This document shows, one piece after another, positions 40,858 to 48,829 of a stretch of DNA of 48,829 nt. Within the stretch, counting starts at the first letter, position 1, and every line of letters starts with the position of its first letter. The DNA is from Spirochaetales bacterium (GTDB lineage: Bacteria; Spirochaetota; Spirochaetia; DAHUYW01), in the NCBI GenBank assembly GCA_027306915.1, contig DAHUYW010000032.1, forward strand, positions 1 through 48,829, read 5' to 3'. The notes under the pieces were generated by a model, which searched no databases, was not told the origin of the DNA, and worked only from the letters and a program-made list of their open reading frames with translations. Made by a program: the position numbers and the translations under genes.

Positions 40858-41838
40858 ATGAAGGTATTGGTCATCGGAGGAGCCGGCTACATCGGCAGCC
40901 ACGTAACGCGGGAGCTCCTGGATCGTGGATTCGAAGCAACCGTTTACGACAACCTTTCGCTCGGCTTGCGCGAGAACCTCTTTCCCGAAGCGGCCTTCAT
41001 AGAGGCGGATATCCTCGATGAGGGGGCTCTAGCGCGGGCGCTCGCGGCGCCCGGAGGCCCCTACGACGCCATCGTTCATCTCGCCGCCTTCAAGGCGGCG
41101 GGCGAGTCGATGCTTCGTCCCGAAAAGTACGCAACCAACAACATCACCGGGACCATCAATATCCTCAATGCGGCGGCGGCCGCCGGGGTGAAGCGGATCG
41201 TCTTCTCCTCCTCGGCGGCGGTCTACGGAGAGCCTGCTTACCTTCCGATCGACGAGGAGCATCCGCGGAACCCTGAGAACTTCTACGGCTTCACCAAGAT
41301 CGAAATAGAGCGCCTGCTCGCGTGGTACGAGAAGCTGCGCGGAATCCGCTTTGCCGCCCTTCGCTACTTCAACGCCGCCGGATATGATCCCGAAGGCCGG
41401 ATCACGGGCCTCGAGCGCAATCCGGCGAACCTCCTGCCGGTGATCATGGAGGTGGCGATCGGGCGCCGCGAGAAGCTGCAGATTTTTGGGAAGGACTATC
41501 CCACCCCGGACGGAACCGGGGTGCGCGACTACATCCACGTCACCGATCTGGCAGTCGCCCATGTCGAGGCGCTCGAGCACATCGCAAAGAGCGATGCGAG
41601 CCTTACGGTGAACCTGGGAAGCGAGACGGGCTTGAGCGTCCAGGAGATGCTCGATGCGTCACGCAGGATAACGGGACGCCCCATCCCTTCGGAGATCGTC
41701 GCAAGGCGGCCCGGCGACCCGGCAAGGCTCGTCTCGACGGCCGAGCGGGCCCGTAGGGTCCTTGGCTGGCGTCCCCGGTACAGCGACGTGGATACCCTCG
41801 TCGAGACCTCGTGGAGCGTCTACAAGCGGCACGCCTGA
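40858..41838 (+). CDS. galE: UDP-glucose 4-epimerase
   Basis: A 326-residue extended SDR that interconverts UDP-glucose and UDP-galactose for exopolysaccharide or galactose metabolism. NAD site GGAGYIGSH (7-15), VYDNLSLG, HLAAFKAAGESM, SSSAAVYGEP, the catalytic YGFTK, FAALRYFNAAGYDP and GTGVRDYIHVTDLA are all present. The size is near the family norm (about 330-340). ATG 40858 follows GAAGGAG by 6 bases. Monocistronic, ending in a palindrome-rich stretch shared with the convergent dehydrogenase gene. Confidence 0.93.
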   Translation: MKVLVIGGAGYIGSHVTRELLDRGFEATVYDNLSLGLRENLFPEAAFIEADILDEGALARALAAPGGPYDAIVHLAAFKAAGESMLRPEKYATNNITGTINILNAAAAAGVKRIVFSSSAAVYGEPAYLPIDEEHPRNPENFYGFTKIEIERLLAWYEKLRGIRFAALRYFNAAGYDPEGRITGLERNPANLLPVIMEVAIGRREKLQIFGKDYPTPDGTGVRDYIHVTDLAVAHVEALEHIAKSDASLTVNLGSETGLSVQEMLDASRRITGRPIPSEIVARRPGDPARLVSTAERARRVLGWRPRYSDVDTLVETSWSVYKRHA

Positions 41839-41877
41839 GGATGACGCGTCCACCAAGCTAGGATTGACGCGTCCTCA
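41836..41877. terminator. Inverted-repeat element between convergent galE and dehydrogenase genes
   Basis: The 8-base palindrome GACGCGTC occurs twice (41843-41850 and 41866-41873), bracketed by TGAG (41836-41839) and CTCA (41874-41877), so a long stem with a 3-base bulge can form on either strand. No long T-run is seen. The first TGA in the stem is the galE stop. Confidence 0.5.
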
Positions 41878-41884
41878 TTCCACT

Positions 41885-42886
41885 TCAGCGTTGCAGGTAT
41901 TCTTTCGCGTTGAGCAGCGTCATGACGTATTGGCCGCGATTGTAGGCCCAGTCGTCAGGATTGTGGCTTTTGTCGAGCCGGCCCCGGAACTCGGAGACGG
42001 AGGCATAGCCCTTTCTCTCCATCCATCCCTCGATCTCTTCGATCATCGTACCGAGGTAGCCGACGGATCTCATGAAGAGCACGCTCGCGATCTGAACGGT
42101 GTCCGCCCCCGCGAGGAGAAGCTCGATAATGTTCGAGGCCGACTGGATGCCCCCGCTCGCGCAGACGCTCGCCTTAACCTCACCGTGGAGGATTCCGGCA
42201 AAACGAAGGGCAAGGCGGTGCTCATTCTCCGAGCTCAAGTTGAAAGAGAGGTCGCTGCGTTCGGTTTCTATATCGATCTTCGGCTGAAAGAGTCGATTGA
42301 AAAGCACGAGGCCGTTGACGCCTACCTTATCCAGAGCGCGGATGAAGGATAGCGGGCTCGTGTAGTAGGGACTGAGCTTCACGGCGACCGGAATCTTCAC
42401 GCGCTGCTTGACCTCTTTGACCGCCTCGACCTGCTCCTCTTCGATGCTCTCCGAGCGGGCATTCCAGTCTTTCGGGGTCGCATAGAAGTTGAGCTCCAGG
42501 CCGTCCACACCGGTTTGGGCAAGCTTTTCGGCCCAGTCCACCCAGGTCGTTCGGTTGACTGCATTCAGACTGGCAATGATCGGAATGTCGACGGCCTCTT
42601 TCGCCCGTTGCACCCATGCAAGGTGGGCTTCGGGACCCGAGTGCTCCAGCTTCGGAAAGATGGAGGTCATCTCGGCGCTCCAATCGTCATACTTGGCCAA
42701 ATCTTCCGACATTTTTAGATGGTCGAGCTGGATCTGTTCCTCGAACAGCGAATTCGTCACCAGTGCGCCCGCACCGGCATCTTCGAGCTTGCGAATGCTA
42801 TCCATGTTGGAGGTAAGGGTCGAAGCCCCGGCGACCACCGGGTTCTCGAGCGCTATCCCCATATAGCTCGTGCTTAGATCGGCCAT
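41885..42886 (-). CDS. Dihydroorotate-dehydrogenase-like flavoprotein
   Basis: A 333-residue TIM-barrel FMN enzyme of the DHOD / dihydropyrimidine dehydrogenase superfamily. LENPVVAGASTLTSN, GLELNFYATPKDWNARS, IPVAVKLSPYYTSP, LVLFNRLFQPKID and ASGGIQSASNIIELLLAGAD (the phosphate-binding loop) are visible. The catalytic base typical of class 1A enzymes is not evident, so orotate formation should not be assumed; members of this subgroup are annotated 'dihydroorotate dehydrogenase-like'. ATG 42886 follows AAGGAGG. It lies 57 bases behind the thioredoxin-NHL lipoprotein gene on the same strand and may share its transcript. Confidence 0.85.
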   Translation of the reverse strand: MADLSTSYMGIALENPVVAGASTLTSNMDSIRKLEDAGAGALVTNSLFEEQIQLDHLKMSEDLAKYDDWSAEMTSIFPKLEHSGPEAHLAWVQRAKEAVDIPIIASLNAVNRTTWVDWAEKLAQTGVDGLELNFYATPKDWNARSESIEEEQVEAVKEVKQRVKIPVAVKLSPYYTSPLSFIRALDKVGVNGLVLFNRLFQPKIDIETERSDLSFNLSSENEHRLALRFAGILHGEVKASVCASGGIQSASNIIELLLAGADTVQIASVLFMRSVGYLGTMIEEIEGWMERKGYASVSEFRGRLDKSHNPDDWAYNRGQYVMTLLNAKEYLQR

Positions 42887-42943
42887 TGCAGCCTCCTTGT
42901 GCTGTACGCTATGGCGCAAGTATAGCGAGCTTTCGCCTGGTGC

Positions 42944-45007
42944 TCAACTCGCTAATCGAACGCGGTAATCGACGCTCAGGACGGGCTTCTCGCGGCCCGA
43001 AGGCATCGACGGGCCGACATCGACCGGAATGACAAGGCGAACCTGTTTGATGAGGCAGACGCTCGCCTCCTGTTCCTGACAGTAGACGAGCGAAAGATCG
43101 ACCGTTATCTCACCCGTACCGGCCGTGAAGGTTGCCGGAAAGCTCATCGGGAAGCGAGGGTCCGCTGCATTGTACCGGGTGCCGGTGGGAAGGCTCACGG
43201 CCGGGCCCCCGGTCGATCGGACCTCCACCTCGGAGGGAGCCTGGGCGTTCGGCGCGTAGCCCTCGGGGAACCGCACGAAAAGGCGCACCTCGCCGCGACC
43301 TGCGGCGACCCGCACGGCCGGCAGGGTGACCGCCTTGTTGGCATAGACATCCCCCTTTGACAGGAGCGATATCCCCTGCAGGACGAGGGTGGTGGTCTCT
43401 CCGGTAGCGAGGTTCACTACCCGGATCGCGTTGTTGTCGGTATCCGCAACGTAGAGTCTCCCGTTCGCGGCATCGAGCCCGCCGGGCTCGTAGAAGCGGG
43501 GGTCCTTTCCGTCCCGCCACCCGGCTTTGCCTCCGGCGAGTGTCGTCACCTCTTCGGTGCGGGGGTTGATCATCCTTATCCTGTTGTTGTAGGTGTCGGC
43601 GACGTAGAGCAGGCCCCGGTAGGCCACTATGCCGAGCGGGTGCTGAAAGAGAGCGCTCTCGCCGTTTCCATCCTGGTAGCCGAAGTGAAAGAGGCTGCTC
43701 CCGGCTCCGGCAACGGTGCTCACCATCCCGGTCCGCGGCTCAATCTCGCGAATCGAGCTTCCCTCGGAATTCGCGACGTAGATGTCGCCGTGTTCGCCGA
43801 TCGTGATACCGCTCGGCTGGGCGAAGCTCGCATCCTTCCGGCTGCCGTCGCCGTTTCCCTCCATTCCCGATCCCGCATAGGCGTGAATAGCATTGGTGTG
43901 AAGATCCATCTCCCAGATCTGATGCGATCCCGCCATTGCGATGTAGAGCGTTTCACCGGAGAGTGCGAGGTCCCACGGCGAATTGAGGGCGACCACCGGC
44001 GCAGTTCCTCCAGCCGGCGGGTAGCCGGTGGCTTCGACGCCGGTCCCGGCGAGCGTCGTCACCCTCCGAGCCGAGAGGTCCACCTTGCGGATCGCGTGAT
44101 TCCCGGTGTCCGCGACGTAGAGCGTGGCGCCATCAGGCGAGAGCGCCATCCCTTCGGGCTGATTGAACTCGGCCTGTCGGAAGTCCCTGTTCGCAAATCC
44201 CTGCGCGCCGCTGCCAATGACCTCGAGGACTTGCCCTGAATCGAGAGCCGCCACCACGATCCTGTTGTGGCCTGTATCGGCGATGAAAAGCCGGTTGCCC
44301 TTCGCATCGACCCGCACCTTGCCCGGGAAGGCAAGCACCGATTCGGGAAGCCCCTGACTCTCGAGCTTGAGCGCGATGGGGCGAGGATCGAGCAGCCCCT
44401 TCCCGCCAAACCCCCTCACGAGGGACGCAATGATCGGCTTGAAGATTGGATAGAAACCTTCGCCGATATGAAAGCCGACGACGTTCCCCATCGGATCAAC
44501 CAGCGCGAGCGTGGGCCAGACGTCGACGCCCCAGACATTCCAGATCTTGAACTGGTAGTCGTTGACAACCGGCCAGGTGATCCCGTATCGAAGGATGATC
44601 TCACGGATGTTGCGGGTGTTTCCCTCCTCGCTGAACTTCGCCGAGTGCACGCCGATCACGACCAGGTACTTGGAGTAGTCCGCCTGGATTTTTTTCAGCC
44701 AGGGGATGTCGTGAATGCAGTTGATGCAGCCGTAGGTCCAGAAATCGATAAGCACGATCTTCCCGCGCAGCTCCTTCATCGTCAGCGGCTCGGCGGTGTT
44801 GAGCCAGGGAAGACCCGCCGGGAACTCGGGGGCTGCGGTAGCTTTCGCGGTCGATGCCCCGGAGGAAGTGGCGGCGCCGGCGGAATTCGTCCTCTGCCCG
44901 CCGGAGTCGACGCACGCCCCGAGCACTCCCAGGGCGGCCGCTCCGATCGAAACAAAGAATAGCCATGCCGCCAGCCCGGCTCGCCCCTTTCCAACTTTTG
45001 TTTTCAT
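42944..45007 (-). CDS. Thioredoxin-NHL-repeat lipoprotein (NHLRC2-like)
   Basis: A 687-residue exported protein. The lipoprotein signal ends in LGVLGAC (C32). A Ser/Ala/Thr linker precedes a TlpA/ResA-like thioredoxin domain (about 75-200) with FWTYGCINCIHD carrying a CxxC pair (C94, C97). Then comes a six-bladed NHL propeller (about 220-560) with blades such as LFIADTGHNRIVV, LYVADTGNHAIRKVD and LYVADTYNNRIRMIN, and a C-terminal beta domain (580-690). The architecture is that of human NHLRC2, whose bacterial relatives are uncharacterised. A periplasmic thiol-redox role is likely. ATG 45007 (MKTK) is preferred over ATG 45016 for ribosome-binding-site spacing. Confidence 0.87.
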   Translation of the reverse strand: MKTKVGKGRAGLAAWLFFVSIGAAALGVLGACVDSGGQRTNSAGAATSSGASTAKATAAPEFPAGLPWLNTAEPLTMKELRGKIVLIDFWTYGCINCIHDIPWLKKIQADYSKYLVVIGVHSAKFSEEGNTRNIREIILRYGITWPVVNDYQFKIWNVWGVDVWPTLALVDPMGNVVGFHIGEGFYPIFKPIIASLVRGFGGKGLLDPRPIALKLESQGLPESVLAFPGKVRVDAKGNRLFIADTGHNRIVVAALDSGQVLEVIGSGAQGFANRDFRQAEFNQPEGMALSPDGATLYVADTGNHAIRKVDLSARRVTTLAGTGVEATGYPPAGGTAPVVALNSPWDLALSGETLYIAMAGSHQIWEMDLHTNAIHAYAGSGMEGNGDGSRKDASFAQPSGITIGEHGDIYVANSEGSSIREIEPRTGMVSTVAGAGSSLFHFGYQDGNGESALFQHPLGIVAYRGLLYVADTYNNRIRMINPRTEEVTTLAGGKAGWRDGKDPRFYEPGGLDAANGRLYVADTDNNAIRVVNLATGETTTLVLQGISLLSKGDVYANKAVTLPAVRVAAGRGEVRLFVRFPEGYAPNAQAPSEVEVRSTGGPAVSLPTGTRYNAADPRFPMSFPATFTAGTGEITVDLSLVYCQEQEASVCLIKQVRLVIPVDVGPSMPSGREKPVLSVDYRVRLAS

Positions 45008-45078
45008 GATGCGCATCCCCTGTCGGTCCGCACGCGCCGCATCCGGCCTGTCTGGGATCGGACCTCCCTATCAATATC

Positions 45079-45102
45079 CAATTGGTCGGCTATGATTGTC
45101 AA
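45079..45102 (-). promoter_or_regulatory. Probable promoter of the thioredoxin-NHL lipoprotein gene
   Basis: TTGACA (45102-45097) on the minus strand is a perfect -35 box. The best -10 is GATATT at 18 bases of spacing, followed by GATAGG. The region is shared with the divergent ABC ATPase gene at 45153. Confidence 0.4.
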
Positions 45103-45152
45103 ACCGTTGTGCCTTGTCGGCGCTCGGCATCCGTGATACACCTGGAATCATC

Positions 45153-45947
45153 ATGGATGATGTCCCATACGACGTCAGGCTCACCGGAGTCTCGTTTGCC
45201 TATCCCGAGACGGACGGGATGGTGTTTGGCGACCTTTCGCTCTCGCTCCCGAAGGGGCTGGTTACCCTTGTCGGACAAAACGGGACCGGTAAATCGACCC
45301 TCTTGCTTCTGGCAAGCGCCCGGCTCTATCCAACCCGCGGGAAGGTGGAGATCCTCGGCCGTGACTCGTCGGAGCTGACCGACGAGAACGAGCGCAATCG
45401 CTACGTCTCCTTCATCTACCAGAACATGGAGTTCGAAACCGAAGAGCCGATCGGCGCCCTGATGGACTTCGTCTACGAGCACGGCTTTCATACCGCGCGG
45501 GATCCGGGGCTCATCAAGGTGCTGACCTCGGTGCTCGAGCTCTCCGGAGTGCTCAACAAGAAGACCCAGGAGGTGAGCAAGGGCGAGCTTCAACGGGCAA
45601 TCATAGCCTTCAGCCTGCTCTATGGCTCCCGGATCATCATGATGGACGAGCCGATCTTCGCGCTTGAGGACCGCCACAAGCTTCAGGTGATGGGCTTCCT
45701 CAAGGAATATGCCCTGGAGCGCTCGATCAGCATCTACTACTCCATCCACGAGTTCGAGATCTCGCGCGGATACTCGGATTGGGCTCTTCTTTTCTACAAG
45801 GATAGGAGCATCCGCCTCGGACGGACCGACGAGATGCTCACGCGCTCAAGGATCGAGGAGGCCTACGAGATCCCGTACGGGATGCTCTATCGAAAGGAGC
45901 ATCTCTACCGTGAGGCGCTGAACGCCCGCAGGACTCCGATGAACTGA
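45153..45947 (+). CDS. Orphan ABC transporter ATP-binding protein
   Basis: A 264-residue ATPase with no permease gene next to it. Walker A is VGQNGTGKSTLLLL, the Q-loop is SFIYQNMEFETEE, Walker B is IIMMDEPIFALED and the H-loop histidine is in YYSIHEFE. The signature is VSKGELQRAI instead of LSGGQ, which is degenerate though seen in some paralogues. It resembles FecE/ZnuC-type import ATPases only broadly. ATG 45153 is taken over the longer frame because it fits the start of the conserved domain. It converges on the MFS-HEAT gene with 7 bases between the stops and diverges from the thioredoxin-NHL gene. Confidence 0.82.
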   Translation: MDDVPYDVRLTGVSFAYPETDGMVFGDLSLSLPKGLVTLVGQNGTGKSTLLLLASARLYPTRGKVEILGRDSSELTDENERNRYVSFIYQNMEFETEEPIGALMDFVYEHGFHTARDPGLIKVLTSVLELSGVLNKKTQEVSKGELQRAIIAFSLLYGSRIIMMDEPIFALEDRHKLQVMGFLKEYALERSISIYYSIHEFEISRGYSDWALLFYKDRSIRLGRTDEMLTRSRIEEAYEIPYGMLYRKEHLYREALNARRTPMN

Positions 45948-45954
45948 CCCGGCC

Positions 45955-48252
45955 CTACTCCCCGCACACCGAATAGACGACCAGCGCTGCGATGAAGAAC
46001 CTGAAGCGGTCGAGCTTCATAAGATTAGGTTCTCGCACCGCTTCGGCGAAGGTTTCCAAGTTCACTGCGCGCCCCACCTCGCTCAGATGCCCGCTGCTAC
46101 CGACGGCGGTGCTCCCCTCGCTCCCCGCGGCTCCGAAGGCCGGCGAATACATCTTCGTCGCGAGAATGAGCAGCACCCGCTCGCTTTCCTCTCCCAGCCC
46201 TGCAGCGTTGCCTCGAATCTCGCCGAGAAGCGAGGCCACGTCGGCCTTCGAGACCGCAGCCCCCGGAACGTAGAAAGCTTCCAGATGATCGGCGAGACTC
46301 TCGTAGCCCTCCGATTGCTCATCCAAGAAGGCAAGGTAGTGGCCGTAGAGCCACCCTCCGATCCCGACGATGCCTCCGATAGAGAGGATGATCTCATCCC
46401 GCAGGTAGGCCGACGGGCTCCTGCTCGCGAGTATCTCAAGGAGAAGCGGAAGAGAATCCACGCTGCCGAGCTGTTCCAGGGCGGTCACGCCGTGGATGAG
46501 GACGAGCGGGTTATGGGAGCGGCGCATCGCCTTCTCGATCATGGGAATGCTCGGGCGATCGTGGAAATCCCCGAGCGCGAGCATAGCATTCGCCTGGAGA
46601 AGGTAGTCGTCCGACTCAAGCGAGCTCCGCAGCAGCCTCACCCCTTGAGTGATCCGCCGCTTGCCGATGATCCGCGCGGCAATGTAGGCGGTTGTGTACT
46701 GGTGGCGCCTCACCTCGGCAAAGAGAGCTCGAGTCACCCGCGCATTGAGCGGCAGGAACTCGAGGGCTCGCAGGGCCTGCGAGCGCACGTAGAAACGCGG
46801 CGATCGCAGCTTCTCGAGAAGATCGTCGACCGCCATTTCGGAGGGGGACTCCGCAAGCGCGCGGATCACCTCGACCTCTTCGTCCGCGGTCCGGGAGCGC
46901 TCCAGCCTGTTCAGGAGCGCCGCAGCGCGGATGTCGCGAGGCGAGAAGATCACCCCAAGGGCGTCGCGCACGGTGTATCGGCCCACCTTGCGCAGGCGCA
47001 TCACGAGAAAGAGAATGATCACGAGCGCAGCAAAGACCAGGCTGAAGTAGATCCGGAACGCAGGGCCCTGCCCTCCAACCCCGATCAGGTTGAGCAGGTC
47101 GATGAGAGCGCCGCCCAGGAGCGAGCCTACCGCTCCGCCAAGCCCGAGGCAGAGGTTGTAGAGGATGCCGAGGTCGAGAAACTCCGCGGTTCTTATGATG
47201 CCGAAGAAGTAATTCTGCGCCCCGTTTTGGGCGCCGACGAGCCCGATCTGGAAGAAGAAGAACATCCCGCTCAAGAAGAGGGTAAGGGAGAGACCGGAGA
47301 GCATCGGTGTTATGACGAGCGGGATAACCGCCACCGCGAGGAAGGCCGTGAAGAAAACGTAGAGCGGCTTCGCTCCGAGGCGATCCATGAGGAGCCGGCT
47401 GAGCTGGCCAAGGAGTATCGCGCCGATGTTTCCGATGACCGCGTAGAGAATGACGGCGCTGTCCGTGCGCAGGTAGACGAGCTTCGCATAGACCGCGCGG
47501 AATGGATCGGACATACCTATCGCCACGCACAGCGCAAAGAAGAGCACGATGAAGTGACGGAAAGGCGGGCGGCGGAACGCCCTGCGCATGCCGGCGAAGA
47601 GCTCTCGCGTCCCGCTTTCTCCCTGGTCTCCCGGATCGGGCATGCGGTAGATGAGCATCGAGGCGACCATCCCGAGCCCCACCCCGATCGCGATGAGGAT
47701 GGTGTAGCGCGAGAGCTGCGCGTGCATCCCGAGGACGATGACCACGAGCAAGCCGCTTGTCACCTGGCCAAGCGAATCGAATATCGGAAGGCGCGAAAGG
47801 ACCGCGCCCCGATCCTTGCCCTCGGAGATTGCCCCGACAATCGGGTTGAAGCCGACGACCCCGATGCCACGGGCGCTGTGGAAGAAAAGAAGGCCAATGA
47901 GGATCAGGAGCAGCCCCGTCGGCTCGCCTCCACTCCTGCCAAAGAAAGGCCAGACAATGAGTGGGATCATGAAAAGCGCGCGGGCAAACCATCCCGCCGC
48001 CATAAGGCCGCGCACACCGAGCTTTCCGACAAGCGCCCGGCCGGCGAACATCAAGAGGTAGGAGAGGTACGGGAAGGAGGAGATAACGCCGATGAAGAGA
48101 CTGCTCGCCCCCAGCCGCAGGGCATAAAGGGTAATGAGATTGCCGCTTAAGAGCAGATAAGAGATCGCGTTCACCCACTGAAAGAGGGTGAGAAGTCTCC
48201 GGCCGCGAAGCTTCTGGTTCCTGGAAAGGAGCGCCGAGCCCATACGCTGCAT
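45955..48252 (-). CDS. MFS-like transporter fused to C-terminal HEAT repeats
   Basis: A 765-residue protein. Residues 1-435 form about twelve transmembrane helices of the major facilitator fold (ISYLLLSGNLITLYALRLGA, IVLFFALCVAIGMSDPFRAV, LSGMFFFFQIGLVGAQNGAQ). Residues about 460-650 form HEAT-like helical repeats (SEMAVDDLLEKLRSPRFYVR, LLQANAMLALGDFHDRPSIP, VLIHGVTALEQLGSVDSLPL). The substrate is unknown. The start is uncertain: ATG 48252 and 48243 fall just after a TATGAT box and may be leaderless, while ATG 48291 has an AGGTGG ahead of it. A further TM segment occurs at the extreme C-terminus (FFIAALVVYSV). Confidence 0.83.
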   Translation of the reverse strand: MQRMGSALLSRNQKLRGRRLLTLFQWVNAISYLLLSGNLITLYALRLGASSLFIGVISSFPYLSYLLMFAGRALVGKLGVRGLMAAGWFARALFMIPLIVWPFFGRSGGEPTGLLLILIGLLFFHSARGIGVVGFNPIVGAISEGKDRGAVLSRLPIFDSLGQVTSGLLVVIVLGMHAQLSRYTILIAIGVGLGMVASMLIYRMPDPGDQGESGTRELFAGMRRAFRRPPFRHFIVLFFALCVAIGMSDPFRAVYAKLVYLRTDSAVILYAVIGNIGAILLGQLSRLLMDRLGAKPLYVFFTAFLAVAVIPLVITPMLSGLSLTLFLSGMFFFFQIGLVGAQNGAQNYFFGIIRTAEFLDLGILYNLCLGLGGAVGSLLGGALIDLLNLIGVGGQGPAFRIYFSLVFAALVIILFLVMRLRKVGRYTVRDALGVIFSPRDIRAAALLNRLERSRTADEEVEVIRALAESPSEMAVDDLLEKLRSPRFYVRSQALRALEFLPLNARVTRALFAEVRRHQYTTAYIAARIIGKRRITQGVRLLRSSLESDDYLLQANAMLALGDFHDRPSIPMIEKAMRRSHNPLVLIHGVTALEQLGSVDSLPLLLEILASRSPSAYLRDEIILSIGGIVGIGGWLYGHYLAFLDEQSEGYESLADHLEAFYVPGAAVSKADVASLLGEIRGNAAGLGEESERVLLILATKMYSPAFGAAGSEGSTAVGSSGHLSEVGRAVNLETFAEAVREPNLMKLDRFRFFIAALVVYSVCGE

Positions 48253-48405
48253 ACTATCATATCGCGCCGCCGACACCTCTCCGCACGCCATGCAGCCACC
48301 TGCGGCGGCCCGCTCAGCAGCCCGGCACGGCACGCGCGAACGCGACACATCCCTTCGCGCTCTTTACACGTTTTGCAGTCGCGTGCTATCCTAATGGTGC
48401 ATATT

Positions 48406-48479
48406 CGGGCTGTAGCGCAGCTGGTTAGCGTACAAGTCTGGGGGACTTGGGGTCGGCGGTTCGAGTCCGCCCAGCCCGA
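48406..48479 (+). tRNA. tRNA-Pro (anticodon GGG)
   Basis: A complete cloverleaf of 74 bases. The acceptor stem CGGGCTG pairs with CAGCCCG. The anticodon stem CAAGT/ACTTG carries the loop CTGGGGG with GGG at 48440-48442. The T stem is GGCGG/CCGCC with loop TTCGAGT. The C1-G72 pair is typical of tRNA-Pro. The 3' CCA is not encoded (A then CTT follows), so it must be added by the nucleotidyltransferase. Confidence 0.95.
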
Positions 48480-48508
48480 CTTAACCTTCTACCGTCTAAG
48501 AAATTATC

Positions 48509-48829
48509 TTACGCCTGATGGACACCGACAGTTAGGTCTGTCGGTGTAGCCAAAAGTGTAGCCAATCCAGCCTGTTCCGCTGGACTTCCGTTTTGAACCC
48601 GCCAAATCACCGCCCCGGAGTCGTACTGAAGCGCGTTCATCTCCTCCGCATTCCTGGCGAAAACGATCCCAAGCGGAGGATGATATAGTCGAGTCTTCAG
48701 CGAAACAGGTAGGGTCTTCTGATTTCCGTTGTCGACGATAACAACGTTGATAGTATCTCCGGCAGTATGGGCTGCAAGAATTCTCCGTACGTTCATCGGT
48801 CGACTTACATTCTTGCCATCAATCGATAG
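48509..48829 (-). pseudogene. PDZ-domain protein (HtrA-like) C-terminal remnant, truncated and open at the window edge
   Basis: A reading frame of 106 codons is open to the edge on the minus strand. SIDGKNVSRPMNVRRILAAH and AGDTINVVIVDNGNQKTLPV match the end of a PDZ domain, and LGIVFARNAEEMNALQYDSG followed by AVIWRVQNGSPAEQAGL the start of a second one. After AGL the expected GD-hydrophobic motif is replaced by ATLLATPTDLTVGVHQA and a stop. The reading is therefore cut off inside the second PDZ domain, about 75 bases from the tRNA-Pro gene. Such proteins are usually periplasmic serine proteases or S2P partners. Confidence 0.65.
48522..48547. repeat. Perfect 10-bp hairpin near the tRNA
   Basis: ACACCGACAG and CTGTCGGTGT pair perfectly around TTAGGT. 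It lies inside the odd tail of the PDZ remnant. A 10-base direct repeat, GTGTAGCCAA (48545-48554 and 48556-48565), follows at once. Together with the tRNA gene this looks like a recombination or transcript-end site. Confidence 0.6.

Noticed and set aside
46087..48150. Plus-strand open frame of 687 codons opposite the MFS-HEAT gene
   Set aside because: Its product is highly charged with no membrane or domain pattern, and it is the antisense of a clear transporter; GC-rich third positions explain it.

Overview
The window looks like a stretch of a GC-rich (about 60% or more by eye), Gram-negative, fermentative bacterial chromosome. An outer-membrane beta-barrel protein, several lipoproteins, two class III nucleotide cyclases with sensor domains, a long 'clade X' 6-phosphofructokinase and a complete [FeFe]-hydrogenase maturation operon fit a free-living or anaerobic member of the Spirochaetota best. 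That placement is inferred from gene content, without any sequence search. Long open frames on the strand opposite real genes are common because of the base composition and were ignored.

Left edge (1-3930): the 5' end of a type I restriction-modification methylase gene (hsdM) runs off the window. It is preceded by a MazF/PemK toxin gene and an XRE-ImmA/IrrE regulator-protease gene broken by a one-base frameshift. Then come a DUF5680 protein, a relic of an AraC-type regulator and an alpha/alpha-toroid (prenyltransferase-like) protein.

Hydrogenase maturation block (3972-9465, minus strand): hydG, hydE, a miniature TM1266-like gene, an aspartate ammonia-lyase gene and hydF form one operon with three consecutive 4-base ATGA overlaps. 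HydG lacks one of three C-terminal cluster cysteines, HydF has a glycine/serine-rich insert where its NKxD loop should be, and hydE has no ordinary start codon at its conserved N-terminus. No hydrogenase structural gene is present.

Central region (9874-30000): a metallophosphoesterase plus 6-phosphofructokinase operon; an outer-membrane porin with promoter and terminator; an SH3 / M48 peptidase / CHASE2-adenylate cyclase operon; a TetR-metallohydrolase unit with a double palindromic operator; an aminotransferase; a lipoprotein; a lactonase-dehydrogenase pair; a DUF4139 protein; a two-gene ABC exporter; YbaK; and MarR with a WrbA-type flavoprotein.

Right region (30053-48829): an alkylation-repair operon (Ada-AlkA fusion plus ogt); a four-gene envelope locus of unknown function (two related lipoproteins, a PEGA/TPR protein and a membrane protein with an internal duplication); a HAMP-adenylate cyclase divergent from a large coiled-coil membrane protein; galE; a dihydroorotate-dehydrogenase-like protein behind a thioredoxin-NHL lipoprotein; an orphan ABC ATPase; an MFS-HEAT-repeat protein; tRNA-Pro(GGG); and a truncated PDZ-domain gene.

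Three features cut across the window. Three genes (hsdM, hydE, the phosphoesterase) appear to start at ACG, each exactly 6 nt after a good Shine-Dalgarno sequence. Several transcripts look leaderless. Remnants of broken genes cluster at the two edges and around 2.9 kb and 17.5 kb. None of this has been tested beyond reading the sequence.
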